Origin: Lyophyllum atratum
Lineage: Eukaryota > Basidiomycota > Agaricomycetes > Agaricales > Lyophyllaceae
Assembly: GCA_014905825.1 (NCBI GenBank)
Contig: JACGCN010000003.1
Span: forward strand, 372,001 to 436,000
Direction: 5' to 3'
Length of the DNA: 64,000 bases
Within the stretch, counting starts at the first letter, position 1. Every line of letters begins with the position of its first letter. Of this stretch, positions 1 through 11,241 are shown in pieces. The position numbers and the translations under genes were made by a program. The notes beneath the pieces are model-generated. The model did no database searches. It saw only the letters and a program-made list of their open reading frames with translations, and was not told where the DNA came from.

Positions 1-316
1 GCGATGTTAAATCAGGCAAATCGGAAGTGTTGTTTTTGGTATGTGTTTGGCGGGTAATTACTACGAAGACAGTAATTACACCCCAACAGTGTACCATATC
101 CGTAACGGCTGGTGTCGAGACTTGTATGTCCCTCGTAGCTCTTATAATAGGTGCGATCCTGCTGAAAATCCTGCTCATTACTCTGCGATCGGAGGGAAAC
201 ATTTACTATATCATACATCATGCATATCACACCAAAGTCGATCGAACCGAGAGGGTTATAGTGTTTTTGGTGGCTCGTAAGAGAGTAGCAAAAAGCTCAT
301 GGGAATTGATACTATA

Positions 317-402
317 GCCCACCGCGAGGGTCGAACTCGCAGCCTTCAGATGTTCTAACGTCCGTAAAAGTCTGACGCTCTAGCCGATTGAGCTAGGCGG
401 GC
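317..402 (-). tRNA. tRNA-Lys(UUU), intron-containing
   Basis: On the minus strand a 7-bp acceptor stem (GCCCGCC/GGTGGGC), D-loop (AGCTCAATCGG), and T-arm (GAGTTCGACCCTC) are visible. The anticodon loop reads CTTTTA then a 13-nt intron (CGGACGTTAGAAC) then A, placing the intron after position 37 as usual for nuclear tRNAs. The anticodon is TTT (Lys). Mature length is 73 nt before CCA. It differs from the four other tRNA-Lys genes here in the anticodon and in the intron sequence. Confidence 0.93.
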
Positions 403-1212
403 CCGCTGGTTACTGGTAGAGTACAATACAGGTTCTGATGTTCGGCCGTCGTGCGTATCACGCCGATCATGCATCATTCCCCGATTGGAGTGTTGTTTGA
501 GCCTTGTAGTCGTCCTGCAACCGAAAGTATTCCCATTCCACCGCTCGATGTGCCTGCCCGGACAAAGCAACAATCCTCGTGCAGTAGCTAAATGAGTCGA
601 GTCGAAATGACTCATCGCGCCAGTGGCACAGTCGACCAAGCCGGCTTATAGTACATAATTGCTGTTCTATACGCATTGTGCTCCCGCAGACGCGTGGCGC
701 AGCTTGATTACGGAGGATGGTCATGCTTATCATCTTCATCTGGCACGCATGTTCCGGGTTTTCCCCAGCTTCTCTTCTGCCAGTGCTTCTTTCTGTCAAC
801 GCTATCAACATCGACATCTTATCGTGGACTCATGGCATTCTGAAATAATCTGCAACGAGGCCATTACATCCAATCATATATGGCGTACCCATTCCTTTCC
901 TGGAGGATCCGCGAGACTCCCTTCCGATGTGGAGTGGGATCTATATCAAGGCCGTCGCTGGATCGCGAGGAACGGTATGGAAGTTCACCACGAGGCCACC
1001 TCACTTATGACTCGGAGATTGGTCAAATCGAAGACCTTGGACGATGATTACACCTCCATTGAATCCCATGGAATCCGTTACGGCGCCTACTTCCCCGACT
1101 TTTTCTGTGACGGATCCCTCAGACGAGTCCAAGATGCCATTGAACGAGGACCTCACAGTGCGTCGACAAAATTTGCAGATGGAATGATCGATCGACATAT
1201 AGATTACACACT
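403..1212. other. Intergenic, no supported gene
   Basis: A long open frame on the plus strand (about 659-1252) has no recognisable motif and unbiased composition. The adjacent GTPase gene is better explained as starting at 1213. Nothing else is seen here. Confidence 0.4.
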
Positions 1213-2605
1213 ATGCAGGCGAATACAGAAGATGACCCTGGGATCGCCATAGCGTAAGCATTTTGCATTCTAAGTAGATGAAGACTCCGGGCTTCCTTTA
1301 AGCGCTGGTTATATTTAACAGTGTCATGGGCGCCACTGGAAGTGGGAAAACTACGGTCCGTGAACCAGCATTCTATGAGTAACAGGCCAACATTAATTTT
1401 GCACACTAGTTTATTAACTTGCTCAGTGGCACCTCGAACTTGATGGTAGGGCAGGGATTAGAGTCCTGCACGAGCGTCATCCAGTTCGCCGAGACTTTCG
1501 AATTAGATGGGCGATGTGTCAACCTCATCGACACTCCTGGGTTCGACGACACAAACCAAAGCGATACGGATATTCTCATAATGATCGCTGCGTTCCTTGA
1601 GACAACGTGAGCTCCTACAGCCGATTTGTGATGCCAGACCAGGATCTACCCTTGTCACAGATACAAAGTCGGCAAAAAGCTCGCAGGAGTAATATATCTT
1701 CACCGCATTTCAGATGTCAGGATGGGAGGCATTGCGGTCAGAAACTTCAAGATGTTTCGAGAGCTCTGTGGCGATAAAACCCTGAAGAATGTCGCTATTG
1801 TGACGAATAGGTGGGGAGAAGTCAGCAGGGAACTTGGTGAAGCCCGTGAAGCCGAGCTGATCAGCAAGGATAAGTTCTTCAAACCAGTCCTCGACAAAGG
1901 TGCTCGGATTTTGCGCCACGAGGACACGTTGAGCTCGGCCCAGCGCATTGTTAGGGCGATGCTCGACAACCAGCCCGTGCCTCTCCGCATACAGAGCGAG
2001 CTTGTTGATGAGGGGAAGTCTATTGCCGAGACGGCGGCCGGGGCTGAACTCAACCGTGAGTTGCTGGCGCAGTGCCAGCGGCACGAAAAGGAAATCGAGG
2101 GCCTACATGCAGAGATGGAAGGTTTGCAACACTGTCACGAATCGGTGTATAGAGATTTCGCTGATGCTCTGTGACAGCGGCAATCAAGGCCCAAGACGAG
2201 GAAACAAGGAACGAACTCGAAGGAGAGTGGACGAGGCTAACGGAACAGTCACGTCGAGCTGAAGCAGACTTTGAGAGGCTGGCTTCCGATTACAAGGAGG
2301 AGAAAGCTCGACTAGAGCAGACCATCAGACGCCTCGTGCTTCAGCATGATCGGCAGGTCCAGGATTTTGAGGGTCGCCTTGCTAAGGCAGAGTCTAAGGT
2401 AGAGTTTGCCGTGCAAGTGCTGCACTCCTCCTGCTCGAACACTTCTCTTTTCTCCTTGCAGAGGCCTTCCGACCTGGGCGAGCGCACGGTCACCACGAGT
2501 TCAGCTCAAAATCGTGAAAATGTGCTATGGTCGAGCTGTTGCACCAAGAATATGATGTCGAGTCGGGTTGGTCTTGTCGTCCGTGGCCAGCTCCACGAAA
2601 AGTGA
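1213..2605 (+). pseudogene. AIG1/MMR_HSR1-type GTPase with coiled coil, frameshifted
   Basis: Spliced P-loop GTPase of the kind expanded in Agaricomycetes. Exons read 1213-1253, 1322-1355, 1410-1606 and 1661 onward, with introns of 54-68 nt. G1 is GATGSGKTT (1329-1355), split by an intron from FINLLSG. G3 is LIDTPGFDD (about 1530). The stretch YKVGKKLAGVIYLHRISD follows and TNRWGEV occupies the G4 position. A helical, charged coiled coil makes up the C-terminal half. The frame hits TGA at 2172-2174, while the coiled coil continues in another frame from about 2171 (TAAIKAQDEETRNELEGEWT onward) to 2605, possibly with an in-frame intron at 2411-2461. This implies a one-base frameshift at about 2170: a real mutation, a sequencing error, or a shorter protein ending there. 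The substrate is GTP; the cellular role is unknown. Confidence 0.72.
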
Positions 2606-3126
2606 TTCGCTCTTTTCTGATATCAGGGGAGATGATTGAGTACGCGTTTGGTTGTCTTCATATGAATTATTTTCGGGGAAATATTGTATGTACTGACCCG
2701 ATCACATCTACAACTTTTTTACGCCGACAAATCCCAATCGCCATGAATCGAGAAACTTTGAATCCAAAATCGATGTTAGGAGGCTTGTTCGGATCCATAC
2801 GACAGTCTCTCAAGAGTAACTAGGGTGATTGGAGGCAATGGAAACTTCAACGCGTCGCTCGTCTAGCAAACGACTGCAGCCAGTCGTCCTTCAGCATCGC
2901 GAGTTGAGAGGAACTGAGAAGGTTTGAACCTCCGACAGAGGGAACTAACCCTAACCCAGCCTGTCACCCACGTTTCCGTTGTATTTCACGACCTCCTCAG
3001 ACTCTCAGTTACAGTCTTAAGGTTGAGAGTCCCCCGAGAGAATAACCAGCTTGTACCCTCTTGAACGACTCGATATTAGCCCCGGCGTGTGAGTTTCAGA
3101 GTGAACTCACTGTATTGCCGTCTTAC
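2606..3126. other. Intergenic spacer
   Basis: No coding pattern is seen between the GTPase and the coiled-coil gene. A short CTAACCCTAACCC run near 2945-2957 resembles telomere repeat but is only two units long. Confidence 0.4.
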
Positions 3127-5279
3127 ATGGTCGGAAATCAATCAGAACCAAGGCATACAACTCGGGACGAGCAAGTGAGCTCGAAGTTCACCATGATTGA
3201 TTCTCACAACAACTGACGATATGCACAGATAGATTATCTTGAATCTCAGATACAGGCGTACAAAGCGCGGACGTCGCTTCTCCAGCAGCAGCAGATTTCG
3301 ACGCTCGATACATTGGATGAGGTGCTACACCAACACAAACAAGAAATCGAGGAGGAAACTACAGCCAGCAAACTCTTGAAGCAGAGACTACGCAAGAACA
3401 AAGATGTATTGAAGGAAATAGAGAGGGAAAGGGATGATCTCCGCGATGTTGTACTCGAACTTATAGCGAAAGGTGCGTTTTACACAACTCGTCCTACTGA
3501 GCATGCATACTGACCTCGCAGGCTTATCCTAGTCGAAACGAGCCAAAATGATTTCAGATCATGGCCGTACAGTAAGCTCCAGCTCTCAAGCCACACTGGT
3601 GGGTTTCTTGTAAAACAACTTGGCGCACTAATAGCTGAATTAATTTCCTAGATCCTGCTATAGGAACCGACTATAAACAAACCCCCTCTATTCTCCCGTC
3701 CCAAGCACAGGAGATGCAAGAGAATCTCACCTACGCGGGTGGCATCGTCCGCGCCCTCAAACACGAGCTATTCCTCGAGCGTCAAGCCCACGCGCAAACA
3801 CGTGCTCGTGTCCATGCGCTTAAAGCTCAAGTAGCCAGCCGTGATGCTGCACTTGAGGCATGGGCCCAACGCACCGGAACGTCGACTCCCGTCAGTGTAA
3901 AATCTCAGAACAAGAACGGGAAGGCGAAAGTGTCTAGGAAAGGCAAAGGGCCAGAAGCCCGAGATCTAGACCGCGCAGAGATTTCGTCGCTTTTCATCCA
4001 GACAGTCTCGAATAACAGGATGTTGGAACAGGAGATTCGAAATCTATTCAGCAACGTGAGTTTGGCGTCACATTTTAGTGGCCGATGGTCTGGCTCATTA
4101 AAATTGCAGCTCGAAAAGGCGCGGCTGAGGGCTGAGGCGCTCCCCAGTCTGCAGATCCCATTGCCACCTTCATCATCACCACCGCCGATGCTGCCCAAGG
4201 GACCCAGCAAAGCAGCCTCAACTTTCCTTCCGTCGTCACCTGACCGCGGACGTCCTAGGGAAAGGAGAGTCACTCATCATATCCCGCACGAGCACCGCTC
4301 GCACACCCGCTCCTCGTCACCTCATCAGGAGCTGATTCCGACCCACTTCAACCCGCAACCTATCGCGGGGCCGAGCAACCCCCCGACTCGACGCCGAACT
4401 TCAAGTCCACCACGACGACGCTCACACACTCCTGCACCAACCACCTCTCACACGCACGACCATCATACCAAACCATCACAACATGCATCCAGATCCCAAT
4501 CCCGTCACCTACCGTACACCCGACCACCCCCAGTAACTGTGATCCCGTCTCCCAACAACGTCCTTCACCATCTTGACGACCAGATCCACCTACTCTCCGC
4601 CCAAATCGATGCCTTCCGCGCCGAGCGTGCTGCCCTCCTGCGTGTCATCGATTCTCAGCTGCGTGGTAGACGAGAAGCCTCTCCAGCTTCGAGATCTAAC
4701 GAGAGAAACTCCCCACTCGACCCGAAGTATTTCCCTCTCGACGATACAGACGTGCCTCGCCACCGGGAAGATGTTGCTTTCGAGAGGGAGCATGGCTCTC
4801 TCGACGGCGATGAGATTTCCCGTGACCAGGAATATATCCCATATGACCAGAAACATGGATACTCCGAATCCGAGGCAGAACCCGAACACGAAGACCTCAA
4901 TCGCCAATCGAATGAGCCCTTCGGGGTCGGCGACGACGACGAGGGCACGGAAGGCGGCGAACGCTCGATGGACCTTGCAACGCCGTCGTTCCCTGTGCTC
5001 ATGGTGCTGCCCGTTGTGGATGCTCAGTCTCCACAAGGACAGCCCCCTTTGAGTCCTCCGATGCCCACATACGCATCGGGACCATCGCGAAGCAGGAGTC
5101 GGAATCGCGTTCCGAGTGACGATAGCGCCGGCGCTAGTGCTCCAGGAGATGGGGAGGCGGCGGGCGAGGTGGAGCAGTTGGTGGATGCGCGCCTAGAAGG
5201 CGCAGACGACCTCGATGAAAATGAGATACGCATGATCCGCCCTCGGATGGACGCCGAGGGGCCACCATCTGCACCATGA
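3127..5279 (+). CDS. Coiled-coil, proline/serine-rich hypothetical protein
   Basis: Not assigned to a named family. Five exons fit: 3127-3174, 3229-3472, 3533-3598, 3652-4055 and 4110-5279, with introns of 53-60 nt and consistent phase. The start MVGNQSEPRH is the first ATG that joins by a good splice to IDYLESQIQAYKARTSLL. Residues 17-95 are a charged coiled coil (ERERDDLRDVVLELIAK). A conserved-looking linker VETSQNDFRSWPYSKLQLSS follows, then a second helical block (AGGIVRALKHELFLERQAHA). The rest is low-complexity Pro/Ser/Arg/His sequence with short RS-like stretches and an acidic C-terminal part. The 54-nt intron at 4056-4109 has no stop in frame, so its retention is possible. Probably a nuclear or cytoskeletal scaffold, by composition only. 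Confidence 0.75.
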
Positions 5280-6340
5280 TCTACAGGTGCGACTCGACCA
5301 ACGGCGGGGCGGAGGGTTTGGCATCTCGATTCGATGGCCAAGCGAGTCTGACGCCCTATCTGTTGGTGCCGCTTGGCCTAGTCGGCTAATAATCGTAGGG
5401 GGGAAACATGATCTGTGGAAGGGTTGGATTGGCTACCTGCTTCGCCATCTGACACAGCCTGGGCTCTTCTATTCATTCTTCGGGGTCTACAACATGAAGT
5501 CGTGAATTTAAGGTTCCTTAGGGCTTCCAAATGATCTGGTCAGCTATTTCGTCCCTGCGCAATCTCATAGTGACCGGACTAACTATCTATCCTCGGTTCT
5601 AGGCCTTGCCCATGGAGAACTTTGCAGTGCTACTAGGATCGGCCTCTTGGGGCACGAGCGGATATTTTGGATTGAGCTGTCCGAGAGGCCCATAGACTAT
5701 TACATATATATACCTCTTCACCGCATCTTACCATGGAGGATCCACTTTATTTTGAAGGCAATTGAATACACGTTCTATCGACATTTCAAGGTATCCGCCC
5801 TCTGTTTGGTTCAAGCGGAAGAGTTGGTAATTCACGTAATGGACACTCTCAGCCATCGCGACTCAGAATGGACTTCGGGCAGTGCTTCACCACCAGTGTC
5901 CACCAGAACCAACACCCTCAGACTCTGGTGGGGCTTATGCAATGATCCACCAAGAACCTCTCATGCAGACGTTGGCCATACCACTTGAGTTGTTTCTTAT
6001 GAAGACTCAGAAGAGCAAACGGAGGGATGGTTGCCAGTGTACTACCGTTATTCACGCCGGAAGGCTTAGTTTGACAGGCAAAGCACTAGTGTACGTTCAA
6101 TCCAACGCAGTGCTGATTCTTTCAAGAAATATCTGTTTGGGTTCAGTATAAGATGTGCTATGTGGTGTATTAGCTTAAGCGCAAGTTTGCATCTGAAGTT
6201 CGTCGTTCCGAGTCGCGCGGATGATTCAAGAGCAAGTGTGATCTCCCTTCGATGCCTGCGAAGATGACATAGGAGGCATGAGGCTCAGCGGCAGGCGCAA
6301 TGCGAGTCGAGGATTGAAAAATGTAGCCAATTACGGGTTA
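5280..6340. other. Intergenic, no supported gene
   Basis: Open frames of up to 113 codons occur but lack motifs, splice support or codon bias. Nothing recognisable is seen. Confidence 0.4.
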
Positions 6341-7356
6341 TTAGCTCCCCGACGCTTCCCCACCGCCGCTCTGCCCCACTCCGACATTTTCTTTCCCCTC
6401 TCCGCCCCCACCTTCTTTGCCTTTCCCCTTACCTCGTCCTCTCCTCCGCTTCCCGGTCCCAGCCTTACCGTCTCCTCCCGCCTCAACATCAGCTGTCACA
6501 CGTACAGGTGGCACGTATGCACCTCCACCCCCGCTTAAGTTCTGCCACGGCCGTTCAGAGCCAGGCTTGGCTTTCACCTTCCCTTTACCGTTATCCAACC
6601 CCGGCCGTGGCTCTCGCGTAGGCTGCGGAGATGACGGCCGTGAAGCCGCAGGCGTAGACGTAGCAGATTTCCTAGCCGGCGTTGTCGTCGTCGTTGTGAG
6701 AACCGCCTTCTTCGTCTTGGAGTTTAATGACAGCACTTTGTGTGTTTTCTGCTGCGGTTGAGGCGGGGCCTGGGGCTTCGGAGAGGGCGATTGGGAGTGT
6801 GATGGATTAGGAAAGGCGGAAGTGCCAGAAGAGGAAAGAGTTGGGAAAGCACCGGCAGCGGCCCGGCGTTCCTGTACTGCACGTTCACGAGCGAGTTGCT
6901 CTTTCAGTTCCGTTTCGGCGATTTCTCCTTCGATGCGCGCGATGAGAGAAATGCGGCGCGTGGGCGTGAGGAGGGGTTGAGAACAGGATGGACATGGATG
7001 GGCTGGGGCCGCGAGATTACAGAGGGGGAGAGCACAGGCGGTGCATATTGGGACATACGGCGAGAGAGGGTGCGTGCGTGCTGTGTACGTGATTAGGGTC
7101 GTTTGAAGGCTACTAGAGACGATAAACACCTTGGCAAAAGCACCCTCCGGTGGGATCTGGGGTATTGCTTAGTAGAGGGGTCATGAAGGGAGGAACGGAG
7201 CGCGTGGAGGGCGCGCAGAGCTTTACTTTGAGGTGGCGCAGGTTCCGGTGTTCGAGAGTTCTTGGCACGTATTGGAGTTTGGACGGGTTTGGGGCGCAGA
7301 CGATCGGACGTAAGAGATGAGGAGGCTGGTTTTTTGGCCCAGGGCGTTTGGTGCAT
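6341..7356 (-). CDS. TRIP4/ASC-1-type C2HC5 zinc-finger protein (Rqt4-like)
   Basis: The zinc finger is split by a 49-nt intron (7081-7129). The upstream exon ends GGCFCQ and the downstream exon continues ARTHPLSPYVPICTACALPL, then PCPSC. This gives the CxCxxxxxH...CxxCxxxxC...CPxC pattern of zf-C2HC5 (activating signal cointegrator 1; fungal Rqt4 in the ribosome quality-control trigger complex). A short helical segment ELKEQLARERAVQER follows, then Ser/Pro-rich sequence, a WQNLSGGG motif and a basic glycine-rich tail (RRRGRGKGKGK). The likely N-terminus MHQTPWAKKPASSSL (ATG at 7356) is in a different frame from the GGCFCQ segment. Either the exon has a one-base frameshift near 7160-7190, or translation starts at 7394 in the other frame. 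The family call rests on the finger alone. Confidence 0.68.
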
Positions 7357-8421
7357 CGCGGATCGAGCAAGAGTGTATACTTCGGGGCTGTCACGCGTAC
7401 ATGTCACAGATTGACTCTTTCTTCTTCACCATCATCCAACGGGACCGCCAGTCTTGTCGGCGGCAGATTGACTTCTCGAACACGGGTGGAAGCAACGTCG
7501 AGCAATGACCCCCATAACACCACTGAATCCTAGCTGGTTCCCTGTCATACCCAAACGAACATCAATATGTATTCACGATCAATATTTTCTCGTTTTTTGT
7601 CGATCGTCAGGCGCGAACAACTCGGGTTGCGGTCTTGGCTAACTTCGGGACTTTGCCGCATCCATAAAGCTAGCGTTGACTACGAGCGTTTATCAGGTCT
7701 ACTACATCACTTCAGCTCTATACTTGATATATAGCTGTGGAGATCCTTCGAGCTGAATCCAGGTTTGCATTCATCTACCGTTTGTATATTTGAAAAGATG
7801 GGGGATGGACACATCCTCCACTGGTTTACGGATAAGTATTCAGATACACAAGACCAATGATGACTGGGTAACCGATACAGATTCGACCACATTGATAGGT
7901 GTGTCAAAGTGAGACCAAACTCTGCAGACACAGGTCGATGCCCTGGAAAATTGACCTCCAAGGAATCAGCGCGCGCTCCAGATCCTCACAGCCGATTGCG
8001 GTCGAGTGACTTCATTGGTTTTCCACTGTCCAAGTTCGGCCGGGTCAGGCTTGGGCCAGCCTAGCAGCGGGAGAATAAGGATAGTATAATAGATGGACTA
8101 CTAATCTCGCTGGGCGACCGAGAGGAAAGCTCCATGAACAACGACAACTCCACCCATGGGTCGAATGAAAATCCGCAACGGGCTTGAAGTCGCAGAATCG
8201 ATGGACGGTGGAACACTCAAGGGTCCGGTACTCACTGCGTGAAGGCTTTGCTCTACCAACATACCACCATCGGCATCATGTCCCACATCACCACTAGCTA
8301 GACTACTAGATAGTAGATGCATCATGATTCATACTAGAGGTGCGAGGCCAGAATCCAGATTCACGACATTGATCTGCATACTTAGACCACACAATAAAAA
8401 TAGGTGTACAACTTCTCGATA
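7357..8421. other. Intergenic, no supported gene
   Basis: About 1 kb with only short, unconserved open frames on both strands. No repeat or RNA was recognised. Confidence 0.4.
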
Positions 8422-8507
8422 GCCCACCGCGAGGGTCGAACTCGCAGCCTTCAGATGCCACTGCCTAGGTAAGAGTCTGACGCTCTATCCGATTGAGCTA
8501 GGCGGGC
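8422..8507 (-). tRNA. tRNA-Lys(CUU), intron-containing
   Basis: Minus-strand tRNA with acceptor GCCCGCC, anticodon loop CTCTTA plus a 13-nt intron CCTAGGCAGTGGC plus A, and T-arm GAGTTCGACCCTC. The anticodon is CTT. Mature sequence and intron match the copies at 13070, 34033 and 45613. Confidence 0.95.
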
Positions 8508-9214
8508 TGTACTTCTTCTACTAGCCGAATGCATCGCGACGTCGACGGCACATCGCCCCTGCAGCAGACATGCGAACGGGAGGATCTGGAGTTCTTTGAG
8601 GTACGTTCAAGTCTTTTGAGAGAAGCGAGTCATGCACACGTTTGCAGTAGGGGTACCATAGAGTTTCCATGCCCACCGAAGGACTACATCAGGTCGCGAG
8701 CCTTGGATGTACGACGATGTCGAGAGTCGAGACCATGCTCACAACAATGGGAGTACTGACCAAGGAAGGTGAGTGATAGACCGCACATGTACTTTTGACT
8801 CCATGTATCAGCTTCACCGCGTGGAATGCTAGTCACCAACGGCTACCATGAAAGAAGACGCCCCTGTCATCGAATCTGCGTCGCTCGGCACGAAGGCATA
8901 GCCCTGCGTGAAAAGAAGACATGCTTGATACTGCAGTAAAAAAGGGCAATCGGTTGGCTATCAGGTTTCAGCCTTCAGATAAAGCCTGATGACACGTTAC
9001 ACAGGACGACTCCTATGGAATGGGGACCTCCAGGCCGTGGAGCACGCCCAACCTCGTTACGCGAGTTCTCGATGACGGAATGATTGGATAATGCCAAGGG
9101 TCGATACCTCCATTGACGAGAAACGGTTCTCTGTCTAGTAGACCCAGTGAAAAGGATGTGGACAGCATCACAAAGAACCTGGGACTAGGAGCGACGAGCC
9201 TGAGTGGCGTATCG
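8508..9214. other. Spacer between tRNA-Lys and the inverted repeat
   Basis: No coding region was supported. The left arm of the large inverted repeat begins at about 9215. Confidence 0.4.
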
Positions 9215-9512
9215 CATAGCGGTTGCAACTCGTAACGATGGCTAGTATGGCAGTGGATGAACGAACGTTCCGAAGTATAATTGAGAGGTAATACGGTAAT
9301 CATAGCTCTCAGAACTCATTGTTCAACACTTAGACTCAGAAATATCGCGGCAGCACAACGTTCGTCATTCCACCGGATACAACACAGTCACAGACATACA
9401 TCGACTACCAAACATCTGAACCGCTACCAGTTGGATCTGACAAGAAACAATTAAGGGAGGATACGAGGTAGCAGTGGTGAGTGTACTCACGACGTTGATC
9501 AGGCGCCATCGT

Positions 9513-9840
9513 CTACTTGCAGGTTCCGCCCATGCAGATCTGTCCCAAGCCTGCGAAGCATGAATTTAACATCGGAAGTCAATGTGAGGAGATACATAAA
9601 CTTACAGTCCCTGGTAGTCCTGCAAGCGCGCCTCGCGTTGAGGGTCTCGGGCTCGAAATCCCTTTGGTATATCTCCCACTCCGCAGCATGACGTGCCACG
9701 AGGTTGCTCGCGGTAAGACGCGCGAGATCGCGGCCCTCGACAGACTGAGTCTGGTGGTGGTGCTGGCGGGGCACAGCCAAAGCGGTCCAGCTGGAGAGGA
9801 CGACGGGGAGGGTGAAAAGGATAGCAGAGGAGAATTTCAT
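9513..9840 (-). CDS. Small secreted cysteine-rich protein, copy A
   Basis: Two exons (9606-9840 and 9513-9550) around a 55-nt GT-AG intron encode about 90 residues. The N-terminus MKFSSAILFTLPVVLSSW is a classic signal peptide with likely cleavage after TALA. A middle segment with HHH and paired basic residues follows. The spliced C-terminus is RRACRTTRDCLGQICMGG then TCK, giving four cysteines spaced C-x5-C-x4-C-x4-C. The product is probably exported and may be matured by proteolysis. No named family was recognised. A virtually identical copy lies in opposite orientation at 11900-12227, so the two genes are transcribed away from each other. Function is unknown; a secreted signal or effector-like peptide is a guess from size and cysteines. 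Confidence 0.8.
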
Positions 9841-9909
9841 GATGATAGTTGGGTGGTTGTGTGTTGTAAAGAGACCGGCTCTGAGGAATCCATGAGTTGC
9901 AGAGGGGGT

Positions 9910-9916
9910 TTATATA
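9910..9916 (-). promoter_or_regulatory. TATA box of secreted-protein copy A
   Basis: TATATAA on the minus strand, about 70 bp upstream of the ATG at 9840, in the same context (AGGTATATAAACCCCCTCTG) as copy B. Conservation in both arms supports a functional core promoter. Confidence 0.6.
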
Positions 9917-10384
9917 CCTTTTCGCTTAGATAAGTGTTGGCGGTAACGCTGACATGCATTGTCAATGCAGGTCAATGCGTGGGCTGGTCGCTTGGTCTCT
10001 CGTGTTTCATGGGCACGGAAAGTAGTTGATCCGGGCTGGATCTCAGCGGCGGAATGGGGTGGAGCGCAGTGGCGCACTCAACTCACCGTGACGCCCGACG
10101 GTTGAGCTGCAGGCCGAGCCTCCCTTGCGCCCCTGTGTCATTCCCCAAATGCAGATGCCAGATAGCGAGATAGTACAAGTCCCTGATCAGCGATACAATC
10201 CATCAGACGGCCCCTATATCATATCGAATACATGACCACGGGATAGATCTTCGGCATGAACAGATGTTGAGTTCTTCTTGGAAGTAATAGGGGCCAAGGT
10301 GCCAATCGCAGAGACCGAGAGGGCCGAGAGGGGCTTGGCTCAAAGCTTCTGGGAAGACCTAATCAAATTACATCAAAACATAAG

Positions 10385-10392
10385 AGAAACAC
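10385..10392 (+). repeat. Target-site duplication, left (AGAAACAC)
   Basis: The 8-bp AGAAACAC abuts the left terminal inverted repeat of the element at 10393-11233 and is repeated exactly at 11234-11241. Confidence 0.85.
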
Positions 10393-11233
10393 AGGACCCC
10401 CGAAAGCCACCCAAAATGCCTGATCCCAGATGAGGCAAAATCCGCGATTTTTATCCGGACACTTTTAGCCAGGTTTTTATCCGGACGGCGAATCAGGCCT
10501 CCAAAATAGTGGATTTCTATCCGGATCCCTGCATCAGGCATTCGTTTTTTCCTAGAAATTTTCTCCGCTGCGCGGCCCTTCCGGCGCCCTCAGCACGTCC
10601 AAGAAAGTCATCAGGACTAGTTAGAGCATTTCTCTACCAACTGTACATTTCTAAACATGTACTATTGCTTTTTAGCTTTGGTTTCGTGGTCAAGAAGGGT
10701 TTTGACAGCCTGGAACACCCTCGCCGTGTCTTCATTCAACTTCTTGGAAACTCCCCAACCGGTCTCTGATAATACTTCAGAACGCGAAGAGAGGAACACC
10801 GCGGAAGGGAGGAAATCAATGCGCTTAGTATGAAGGAGAGTTACTGATCAGAGCCTATCAGAGCCGGCTTCGGTCATGTAAGATTGCTCGACAACGCTGT
10901 GCTATACAGCCATGGGCGTCTAAACGCAAATGTCAAAAATACGTAGCGATAGTGTAGGAGCTGAGCGCCTTCTTATTCTGCTGGAGTCCTCCAGAACTCC
11001 CTGGGATCGAGCCTTGAGGTGCCCTTTCGTTTTGCCCAATTTCTATCCGGTCAGCAATCAGACTTTTAGAGTAACCTGCAATTTTTATCCGGACACCCAG
11101 CTCACACCCAGCTCAGGGATTTCGACCAAATTTTGCGGTTTTTTATCCGGACAGACCTGTAGCATTGCCCCCAAAATTCCCCAGATCTTATCCGGACTGG
11201 GACTAGGCATCTTAGGGCGCTTTCGGGGGTCCT
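10393..11233. mobile_element. Non-autonomous DNA transposon (MITE-like), 841 bp
   Basis: The ends are terminal inverted repeats: both start AGGACCCCCGAAAGC (15 bp perfect), with imperfect identity to about 37 bp (left ..ATGCCTGATCCCAG, right reverse complement ..ATGCCTAGTCCCAG). An exact 8-bp direct repeat AGAAACAC flanks it. The interior has no credible coding region. Seven copies of TATCCGG(AC), mostly preceded by a T-run, lie in the same orientation: three near the left end (10452, 10478, 10518) and four near the right (11044, 11086, 11144, 11189), like subterminal transposase-binding repeats. The 8-bp duplication is typical of hAT and is also reported for Zisupton/KDZ-type elements. Which family applies cannot be decided without an autonomous relative. 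Confidence 0.82.
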
Positions 11234-11241
11234 AGAAACAC
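11234..11241 (+). repeat. Target-site duplication, right (AGAAACAC)
   Basis: Exact copy of 10385-10392, immediately after the right terminal inverted repeat ending GGGGGTCCT. Confidence 0.85.

Larger units (their letters stand above)
9215..10134. repeat. Left arm of a ~0.92-kb inverted repeat
   Basis: This segment is the near-identical reverse complement of about 11617-12537. Matching landmarks include GTTGCAACTCGTAACGATG near the outer end, the whole secreted-protein gene with its promoter and intron, and CACCGTGACGCCCGACGGTT at the inner end. Differences are scattered substitutions and small indels. The spacer is about 1.5 kb and holds an inserted transposon. Confidence 0.9.

Noticed and set aside
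659..1252. 197-codon open frame on the plus strand
   Set aside because: No motif or codon bias, and it overlaps the better supported first exon of the GTPase gene at 1213.
2945..2957. Telomere-like CTAACCCTAACCC
   Set aside because: Only two units and surrounded by ordinary genes; not a telomere or interstitial array.
4590..5036. Long minus-strand frames opposite the coiled-coil gene
   Set aside because: Shadow of the RS/acidic low-complexity coding region on the other strand.
5647..5988. 113-codon open frame between genes
   Set aside because: Unconserved and without splice or motif support.
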